A stretch of DNA of 64,000 nucleotides from an uncultured Pseudomonadales bacterium (GTDB lineage Bacteria > Pseudomonadota > Gammaproteobacteria > Pseudomonadales > Cellvibrionaceae). Below, piece by piece: positions 57,772 through 64,000 of the stretch. The notes beneath the pieces were generated by a model that saw only the letters and a program-made list of their open reading frames with translations, was not told the origin of the DNA and searched no databases. Where the stretch lies: the NCBI GenBank assembly GCA_947494095.1, contig CANLTI010000013.1:1-64000 (forward strand), in the 5' to 3' direction. Every line of letters starts with the position of its first letter. The first letter of the stretch is position 1. The position numbers were made by a program, and so were the translations under genes.

Positions 57772-58728
57772 ATGGATGAATTTGCGTTAATTCGCCAAAA
57801 TTTTGCCAAGGCCATCATCAACGATACGGTGGCACTAGGCATTGGCGATGACTGCGCATTGCTAGTGCCACCGGCAGGCAAGCAACTGGCCGTCTCTATG
57901 GATACCCTCGTCGAGGGTACGCACTTCCCCAAAGGGGCGTCAGCCAAGCGCATTGCCAGCCGCGCACTCGCTACCGCCTTGAGCGATCTGGCCGCTATGG
58001 GCGCCGAGCCACTATGGTTTACTCTGGGGCTCACCTTGCCGAACGCCAACCAACAGTGGGTAGGTGAGTTTTGTGATGGCCTGTTAGAGTTTGCCGACAA
58101 GCACCAATGTGCTCTGGTCGGTGGCGATGTGACCCGCGGGCCACTCACAATCACTGTGCAAGTACACGGCAGTATTACGCCCGGCCAAGCACTATGTCGC
58201 AGTGGCGCCAAACCCGACGATATTATTTATGTCACCGGCAGTTTGGGTGACGGTGCCGCAGCCTTAGCCCTACTCCAGCAACGCATTACGGTGCGCAAAG
58301 CCGCACAAGACTACCTAGTCGATCGCTTTTACAAACCCACGCCCCGCATCAAAGAAGGCCGCCTGCTCAGTACCATTGCACACGCAGCTATTGATGTTTC
58401 TGATGGCCTGTATGCCGACCTTAGTCATATTTGCCAAGCCAGTGGCGTCGGTGCACTCATTGATGTAAACCGCATTCCTATGAGCCCATACTGGAGCACT
58501 AAGGTCAGCCGCGATAAAGCTCTCGCTTGGGCGATAAGTGGTGGCGATGATTACGAGCTGTGTGTGACCGTACCGCGCGCACAAGTGGCCACACTCGAAA
58601 CCTGGATCAAAAACGACCGCATCAACGCGACCGCCATCGGAAAAATCACCCATAAACCCGATATTTATATGGTGAATAAGGGCAAATCCATGGCCTTTGA
58701 CATAGAAGGATACAAACACTTTGAATAG
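57772..58728 (+). CDS. thiL: Thiamine-monophosphate kinase
   Basis: A 318-residue enzyme phosphorylating thiamine phosphate to the active diphosphate. Motifs include the N-terminal GIGDDCALL, SMDTLVEGTHFP, GGDVTRGP and the C-terminal AIDVSDGL and ISGGDDYELC. Overlaps the pgpA start by 8 bp. Confidence 0.96.
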   Translation: MDEFALIRQNFAKAIINDTVALGIGDDCALLVPPAGKQLAVSMDTLVEGTHFPKGASAKRIASRALATALSDLAAMGAEPLWFTLGLTLPNANQQWVGEFCDGLLEFADKHQCALVGGDVTRGPLTITVQVHGSITPGQALCRSGAKPDDIIYVTGSLGDGAAALALLQQRITVRKAAQDYLVDRFYKPTPRIKEGRLLSTIAHAAIDVSDGLYADLSHICQASGVGALIDVNRIPMSPYWSTKVSRDKALAWAISGGDDYELCVTVPRAQVATLETWIKNDRINATAIGKITHKPDIYMVNKGKSMAFDIEGYKHFE

Positions 58729-59269
58729 TCCAACACCATCGCACAAGGCTTCGAGTAGCGCCGCTGTATTCGCTACAGACGCCAAAGGACGGCCTCAACC
58801 GAGCTTTCAGCAGCTACTTAAAAACCCCATCGCGTTGTTAGCCTTTGGCTTTGGTAGCGGACTAATGCCTAAAGCACCGGGCACAGCAGGTACGGTGGCG
58901 GCGATACCTTTATTTTTATTGCTTCAGCCTTTATCGCTCTATACTTACTTAGCTGTTATAGCGATTACATTTATTATAGGCGTGTACTTATGCGCACAAG
59001 CGTCTAAATGGCTCAAGGTTCATGATCACGGCGGAATCGTTTGGGATGAATTTGTAGGCTTATGGATTACCCTAATTGCCGTACCCGCTGGCTGGCCTTG
59101 GCTCGTCTTAGGCTTTGTATTGTTTCGCTTTTTTGACATGCTAAAACCCTGGCCTATTAGCCTTGCCGACAAACACATACACGGCGGCTTTGGCATTATG
59201 TTTGACGACGTACTGGCAGGCCTTGCTGCGCTCGCGTGCTTACAAGGTTTAGCCTACTGGCTAGCTTAG
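58721..59269 (+). CDS. pgpA: Phosphatidylglycerophosphatase A
   Basis: A 182-residue inner-membrane phosphatase forming phosphatidylglycerol. Family signature GFGSGLMPKAPGTAGT near residue 45 and VWDEFVGLWITL; four hydrophobic segments. TTG 58721 is the only plausible start, with AGAAGGA upstream. Confidence 0.93.
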   Translation: MNSPTPSHKASSSAAVFATDAKGRPQPSFQQLLKNPIALLAFGFGSGLMPKAPGTAGTVAAIPLFLLLQPLSLYTYLAVIAITFIIGVYLCAQASKWLKVHDHGGIVWDEFVGLWITLIAVPAGWPWLVLGFVLFRFFDMLKPWPISLADKHIHGGFGIMFDDVLAGLAALACLQGLAYWLA

Positions 59270-59307
59270 CGAGCTCACTCCTAGCTAGCGCCTGTTTGAG
59301 GTAAAAA

Positions 59308-60030
59308 ATGCGCAAGCTGAAAGTTTTTTTGATTATCGTCTGCTGGAGCCTTATCGGTATTGGGTATAGCCACACCGGACACAGCAGCACCCAAAGTAGC
59401 TCACAACACACGGCTCATAGCTCGCAAGCGCTGAGCGCCAATAGCATTATTGTAAAGGGCTTATTTGCCGGCCGCGCTGTGCTTGAGGTTAACGGCCAAG
59501 TTCACCTGTTAAAAGAAGGCAAAAGCACGCCCGAGGGCATCACCTTGCTGCGCGCCACCAGTAAATACGCCCAAATAGAGCACAATGGAGCAATCTCTAA
59601 GCTCAGCCTTAATAACCGAGTGGGCGCTAATTATGCCGCCTTACAAGCTAGCGATGAGCCCGCCAGTGTGCAGTTGTACAGCCAGCAAGGAGGCCACTTT
59701 TTAACACCTGGACGCATTAATAATCGCTGGGTCAAGTTCATGGTTGATACGGGCGCAACAAGTGTTACGCTCAACTCATTTACCGCCACCGAGCTAGGGA
59801 TTGATTTTCAAACAGCACCCATCGTTGGCGTAGAAACTGCAAAAGGGAATACCCAAGCACATCAAGTTGTATTAAGCTCTGTCGCGGTGGGCGATGTGCT
59901 ATTAACTCACGTACAAGCATTAGTGATTGTCGGTCGCTTTCCACAAACCATATTGCTAGGCAACAGCTACTTAAGCCGCGTCAATTTGCGCATCGAAAAC
60001 ACCACAATGACACTACAAGCTAAATATTAA
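59308..60030 (+). CDS. Secreted retropepsin-like aspartic protease (TIGR02281 type)
   Basis: A 240-residue exported protein. After a signal peptide (~1-22) comes a His/Ser-rich linker, a small beta domain (~50-120), then a retroviral-type protease fold with the active-site triad in FMVDTGATSVTLN (~146-158). Such proteins are expected to work as dimers in the periplasm. It follows pgpA but is separated by 38 bp. Substrate unknown. Confidence 0.85.
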   Translation: MRKLKVFLIIVCWSLIGIGYSHTGHSSTQSSSQHTAHSSQALSANSIIVKGLFAGRAVLEVNGQVHLLKEGKSTPEGITLLRATSKYAQIEHNGAISKLSLNNRVGANYAALQASDEPASVQLYSQQGGHFLTPGRINNRWVKFMVDTGATSVTLNSFTATELGIDFQTAPIVGVETAKGNTQAHQVVLSSVAVGDVLLTHVQALVIVGRFPQTILLGNSYLSRVNLRIENTTMTLQAKY

Positions 60031-60147
60031 GGCCATAATCAAACACACCGTCATCCGCCGTATTAACCGATTTAAATGCTATGGCTTTTCAGTAATACTG
60101 CTTTAACGTTTCAGTAACCTACCGTTTTACCATTTTAAGGCTAAAGA

Positions 60148-60738
60148 GTGACCATTACCTACGTCGACACCTGTAAACTGCCCACCCCTTACGGCACTTT
60201 TACTATGCACGGCTTTGCCGATAACGCTAATAACAAAGAGCATATTGTGCTCACGATCGGTGATGTAGCAACGCCAGAGCCGGTACTTGCACGCATTCAC
60301 TCTGAATGCCTCACCGGGGACGCGCTGTTTAGCCTACGTTGTGATTGCGGCGCGCAATTGCAATGCGCTATGGAAAAAATTGCCGCACAAGGCCGTGGTG
60401 CCCTCTTTTATCTTCGCCAAGAGGGTCGAGGTATTGGCTTGCTCAACAAAGTCAAAGCTTACCACCTACAAGACCAAGGTATGGATACTGTGCAAGCCAA
60501 CGAAAAGCTCGGCTTTGCCGCGGACATGCGTGATTACAGTATTCTAAAACCGATGGTTGAGCACCTTGGCATTCAAGCGGTTAAACTGATGACCAACAAC
60601 CCGCGCAAAATAGCTGCCATGAAAGAAATAGGCCTTAATGTGACCGAGCGGCTAGAGCACGACCCTGGCCGCAACGTGCATAATGCTCATTACTTGGCCA
60701 CCAAAAAAGGCAAGCTTGGGCATTTATTGGGCGAATAG
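60148..60738 (+). CDS. ribA: GTP cyclohydrolase II
   Basis: A 196-residue enzyme opening GTP in the first step of riboflavin synthesis. Zinc ligands Cys54, Cys65 and Cys67 in [18 protein letters not shown] are present, as are [12 protein letters not shown] and the C-terminal NNPRKIAAM. It supplies the activity missing from RibBX. GTG start at 60148. Confidence 0.96.
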   Translation: MTITYVDTCKLPTPYGTFTMHGFADNANNKEHIVLTIGDVATPEPVLARIHSECLTGDALFSLRCDCGAQLQCAMEKIAAQGRGALFYLRQEGRGIGLLNKVKAYHLQDQGMDTVQANEKLGFAADMRDYSILKPMVEHLGIQAVKLMTNNPRKIAAMKEIGLNVTERLEHDPGRNVHNAHYLATKKGKLGHLLGE

Positions 60739-60758
60739 TTCGCCAAATAAAGCAGCCA

Positions 60759-61637
60759 TTAAACCCGAGCAACATCCACAGATACATTTAATATTGGGTT
60801 TTCACCGCCACCAAAAATAACACCTTTTAAAGGGGTGACATCAAAGTAGTCACGCCCCCAAGCCGTTAAAATGTGTTGCTCAGCCGCGATGCTATTGTTG
60901 GTAGGGTCGAACTCTATCCAACCTTGGCCTGGGCAAAAAGCCGAAATCCAGGCGTGGCTCGCATCTGTGCCCACTAGCTTTTCTTGCCCTTCTGGCGGCA
61001 ACGTCTCGATATACCCAGAGACATATTTAGCCGGTATACCCAGCGCCCTTAAGCACGCAATTTGCAAATGTGCAAAGTCTTGGCAAACCCCTTTTTTGGT
61101 ATTGAGCACCACATCGAGTGGCGTTGCAATTGTTGTGCTCGCCGGCGAATACTCAAATTCACTGAATATTTTGTGGGTTAAATCCATGATAGCTTGCAGC
61201 AAAGGTTTATTCGGTGTGAATAAAGGTTCGGCATAAGCGCGTAGCTCTGGCTGAATTTTAATCATGGGAGAATCTAATAAAAATTCACGGGCCATTAAAA
61301 ATTCGGCTTCGTGGGTATAGTTTAAAAGTTGCCACGCTTCAGCGCAGGTCACGCCACAATCCAATTTATCATCATAAAATTGCGGACGTGTCTCAACTTT
61401 ACTGGTTGCCGTTAGCACGAGTTTTTTATGGCTGCGTTGAATTTCAAAGTGATAGGCGCGATTACCAAAATAGTCATCGCGTACTGACTTAAAAGCCGCC
61501 GCAGGCTCTAACGTAATATCGCTACTAATACACTTTTGTCGGTGACTGGTGCGCGGAATAATATGCGCTAAGTTATAGCAATGCGATACTGGGGCATTAT
61601 AGAGGTACTCTGTTATATGACAAATACGGTAAAGCAC
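60759..61637 (-). CDS. Transglutaminase-like cysteine peptidase family protein
   Basis: A 292-residue protein with an N-terminal beta region (LYRICHITEYLYNAPVSHCYNLAHIIPR) and a transglutaminase core: catalytic Cys in KKGVCQDFAHLQIACLRALGIP, His in DASHAWISAF and Asp in WIEFDPTNN. It starts (GTG 61637) 2 bp after the ATP-grasp/alpha-E gene; the pair is a known conserved neighbourhood predicted to act on peptide-like modifications. Substrate unknown. Confidence 0.9.
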   Translation of the reverse strand: MLYRICHITEYLYNAPVSHCYNLAHIIPRTSHRQKCISSDITLEPAAAFKSVRDDYFGNRAYHFEIQRSHKKLVLTATSKVETRPQFYDDKLDCGVTCAEAWQLLNYTHEAEFLMAREFLLDSPMIKIQPELRAYAEPLFTPNKPLLQAIMDLTHKIFSEFEYSPASTTIATPLDVVLNTKKGVCQDFAHLQIACLRALGIPAKYVSGYIETLPPEGQEKLVGTDASHAWISAFCPGQGWIEFDPTNNSIAAEQHILTAWGRDYFDVTPLKGVIFGGGENPILNVSVDVARV

Positions 61638-61639
61638 AG

Positions 61640-64000
61640 TTATTCCCCTACGCTATTGCTAACCAACTGCTGCGAGCTGGCTTTGTGATCAAAATATTTA
61701 TTGCTCACATAGGCACTCACATCACCCATTAGCGCAGTTAATTGTTTTAATTGTTTTTTGAGTGTCTTACGCTGACCATCTTCACGCGCGCTCAAATCTT
61801 TGAGCAATGTTAATTTAATCAGTGTTTTAGCCTCTAAGGCGGCGCGCTCTTCTAGCGACAACTCATGCCGCGTTTCAGGTATTTTAGGTAGGCGTGCTAA
61901 ATGTTTATTCAGCTCCTCTAATTGAAACATTAAAGAGCGCGGGTTACTGGTATCGAGCATTACCAAATCGAGGCTCGACTGAACCCCCATGCGCGCACGA
62001 TAGCGCCTGCGATAACTGATTAAATTTTCGAGTGTTAATAATAGCGCTTGAATTAACGTACTTTGATCGTGCTCACTCACCTCGGCAACTAATAAGTTTT
62101 CGATAATCGCGGCGGTTTGTACTGTGCGCTCTAGCCGGCGGCCAATTTGCATAAAGCGCCAACCGACCCCGCGCAGCATACTTTCTTGGGCTAAACCCGA
62201 CAGCGCAATTAAAGCGGTAACCAACGGATCTAAGGCTTCCTCGGGTGCGGCCGCCAAACCACCCGCCAAATCATCATCCAATGCATACAACGCATCACGA
62301 ATGTCATTGGTGACACGCAAGGTATCACTTGATAACAGCTCTTTCGATTCATCAGCGCAATACAACAAAGCATTTAAATTAGAGCGCACACTTCCCATGC
62401 GCTGGCCATCGGCTACGGCTGCAATTAATTCCTCGCCAGGGTCATGGAGCAGGCTGTCTTTTGCCTCTTTAAAGCCCGGCAACATAGATGTGGTTTCGGT
62501 AATGCATAATAACAATTGCCTACGGCACACATCACTCACGGGCTCTTCGCCATTTAATAATACAAATACCGTGCGCAACAAACGCAATAAAGCCTCGGCC
62601 CGCTCGGCGTAACGCCCCATCCAAAATAAATTCTCGACTACGCGGCTTGGCAAGCTAATAAGCTCAGCTTCACGCATGGGCGTAGGCGACTCGCCCGATA
62701 AAGTCCTATTCACGCGCTCAGGTTCGCTCGCAATCACCCAAGTATCTTTACTGTAGGCGCCAGCCTGATTGGAAATAGCAAAAGTGTTTTCGGCCGTCCC
62801 TATACGCGTTAAGCCGCCCGGCATCACCGTGTAAGAGGTACCGCTTGCGACGCTAAAGGTACGCAATACAGAAGGCCTAGGCACCAAAGCGCCATCGATA
62901 TAACTGGGTAAATGCATTGCGCTAATCGGTGGCTGCGCCACGTAAAGCTCGGGCTTGGCTTTCACTTTAGCCACAAAAAGCTCACGCTCTTTTTGGCTGA
63001 GCTCGCGCACCAAAATACTTTTTTGTGCATCGCCGCGGTAAATAGGCTTAATGACCCAGTCATCAAAACTATGAACCACTTTATTGTAATCGTGATCATC
63101 ACCCAACCAATAACTCGCAACGCTAGGCAACCGTAACTTGCGCCCTAACAAAGCTTCGCTAATGGCCGGTAAAAACTTAAGGAATATGGGGTTTTCTAAT
63201 ACGCCACTACCCAATGGGTTGGCAATCACCACTCGGCCGGCACGCACCACCTCTAATAAATTAGGGACGCCTAATTGCGAGTCGCCACGCAGCTCTACTG
63301 GGTCACAAAAGCTATCATCCACTCGGCGCAAAATAACATCTACACGGCTTAAACCATCGAGCGACTTCATCCAGACGTAACCATTGCGCACCACCAAATC
63401 GCCACTTTGCACTAAATGGAAACCCAAATAATTAGCCAAGTAGGCATGCTCAAAATAGGCTTCATTGTGCGTACCGGGTGTTAACACAACAATGCGTGGT
63501 TGGTCTTGTGTGGTACATAAGCTGGTTAGCTTTGTGCGTAATTTTTGAAAAAACTGCGCTAAGCGATGCACGTGACTATCCCGAAATAAGCTCGGCAATA
63601 CCCGCGACATAACCGTGCGGTTTTCTAGTGCATAGCCGGCACCACTAGGCGACTGGGTACGATCAGTTAAAACACTGAGTTCACCAGTATGGCTGCGAAT
63701 TAAATCGACTGAGTGCAATAGTAGCTGGTGTTCGCCAGGCACACTAATACCCTGACAAGGCCGCAAAAAACCACGATGCAAAAATAACGCCTCTGGCGGA
63801 ATAACGCCTGTGCGAATTAAATTGCGTGGGCCGTAGATATCTTTTAAAAATAAATTAAAAAGCTCCGAGCGCTCGAGTAAACCGGCCTCAATAGCCCCCC
63901 AGTTTTGACTGGTAATCAACGAAGGCGTTAAATCCAGTTTCCAGTCGTGATCGGGTGCGGTTTGTTCGCTGTAAATATTGTATGTTGCGCCGTCATCGCG
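61640..64000 (-). CDS. Circularly permuted ATP-grasp / alpha-E fusion protein (5' end outside window)
   Basis: The open frame continues through base 64000 with family-like residues (TYNIYSEQTAPDHDWKLD), so the true start lies beyond the right edge; a TTG at 63919 is internal. The N-terminal ~450 visible residues are a circularly permuted ATP-grasp domain (ERSELFNLFLKDIYGPRNL; VVLTPGTHNEAYFEHAYLA; VVIANPLGSGVLENP). The C-terminal ~300 residues form a helical alpha-E domain (SRVVENLFWMGRYAERAEALLRL). These are usually two genes; here fused. Predicted role is ATP-dependent peptide ligation. Operon with the transglutaminase. Confidence 0.9.
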   Translation of the reverse strand, partial: RDDGATYNIYSEQTAPDHDWKLDLTPSLITSQNWGAIEAGLLERSELFNLFLKDIYGPRNLIRTGVIPPEALFLHRGFLRPCQGISVPGEHQLLLHSVDLIRSHTGELSVLTDRTQSPSGAGYALENRTVMSRVLPSLFRDSHVHRLAQFFQKLRTKLTSLCTTQDQPRIVVLTPGTHNEAYFEHAYLANYLGFHLVQSGDLVVRNGYVWMKSLDGLSRVDVILRRVDDSFCDPVELRGDSQLGVPNLLEVVRAGRVVIANPLGSGVLENPIFLKFLPAISEALLGRKLRLPSVASYWLGDDHDYNKVVHSFDDWVIKPIYRGDAQKSILVRELSQKERELFVAKVKAKPELYVAQPPISAMHLPSYIDGALVPRPSVLRTFSVASGTSYTVMPGGLTRIGTAENTFAISNQAGAYSKDTWVIASEPERVNRTLSGESPTPMREAELISLPSRVVENLFWMGRYAERAEALLRLLRTVFVLLNGEEPVSDVCRRQLLLCITETTSMLPGFKEAKDSLLHDPGEELIAAVADGQRMGSVRSNLNALLYCADESKELLSSDTLRVTNDIRDALYALDDDLAGGLAAAPEEALDPLVTALIALSGLAQESMLRGVGWRFMQIGRRLERTVQTAAIIENLLVAEVSEHDQSTLIQALLLTLENLISYRRRYRARMGVQSSLDLVMLDTSNPRSLMFQLEELNKHLARLPKIPETRHELSLEERAALEAKTLIKLTLLKDLSAREDGQRKTLKKQLKQLTALMGDVSAYVSNKYFDHKASSQQLVSNSVGE

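Overview
The window looks like chromosomal DNA of a cellulose- and chitin-degrading, probably marine, gammaproteobacterium of the Cellvibrionales type (Saccharophagus/Teredinibacter-like). This rests on gene content: a GH94 phosphorylase + gluconokinase operon, a GlcNAc phosphotransferase permease, a secreted CBM9-like protein, and the gammaproteobacterial order mutL-miaA-hfq-hflX-hflK-hflC-DUF2065-hisZ-purA. Genus is inference. No tRNA, rRNA, CRISPR array, transposase or prophage was found.

Layout. 1-2.6 kb: C-terminus of a PTS Enzyme I plus NagE. 2.7-5.7 kb: a tandem pair of unknown proteins, a repeat, a small membrane protein and a DUF3080 lipoprotein. 6.1-11.9 kb: GPH transporter, GH94 phosphorylase whose key residues fit cellobionic acid phosphorylase, gluconokinase and a CBM9-like secreted protein; together they look like a route for oxidised cellodextrins. 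12-19.8 kb: AT-rich glycan island (two GT2 enzymes, DUF2304, two large GT-C membrane enzymes, two GtrA flippases). 20.2-26.4 kb: DUF6502/DUF5666 pair divergent from a TraF-like barrel protein and a lipoprotein. 26.8-32.2 kb: TIGR01777 epimerase and a MacAB-type ABC export operon. 32.4-36.5 kb: yigZ, ung, lysS, prfB (with programmed frameshift). 36.5-39.7 kb: gene-poor accessory stretch with a SIR2-like protein, an NTR-like secreted protein lacking a normal start codon, a 45-residue ORF and cassette-like repeats. 39.7-52.8 kb: pckA, purA, hisZ, hflCKX, hfq, miaA, mutL, DUF808. 53-60.7 kb: nrdR-ribD-ribE-ribBX-ribH-nusB-thiL-pgpA, an aspartic protease and ribA. 60.8-64 kb: transglutaminase and an ATP-grasp/alpha-E fusion that runs off the right edge.

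The most unusual signal is non-coding. Five copies of a modular MITE-like element (family A; ends GTAACTATTCAG/CTGAATAGTTAC) lie between genes, and four have 8-bp target duplications readable in the sequence. A second family (B, two copies) shares with A a 22-nt stem-loop whose stem shows a compensatory base-pair change. One A copy is inserted exactly at the stop codon of ribBX inside the riboflavin operon. Another copy carries a five-fold amplified 33-bp unit.
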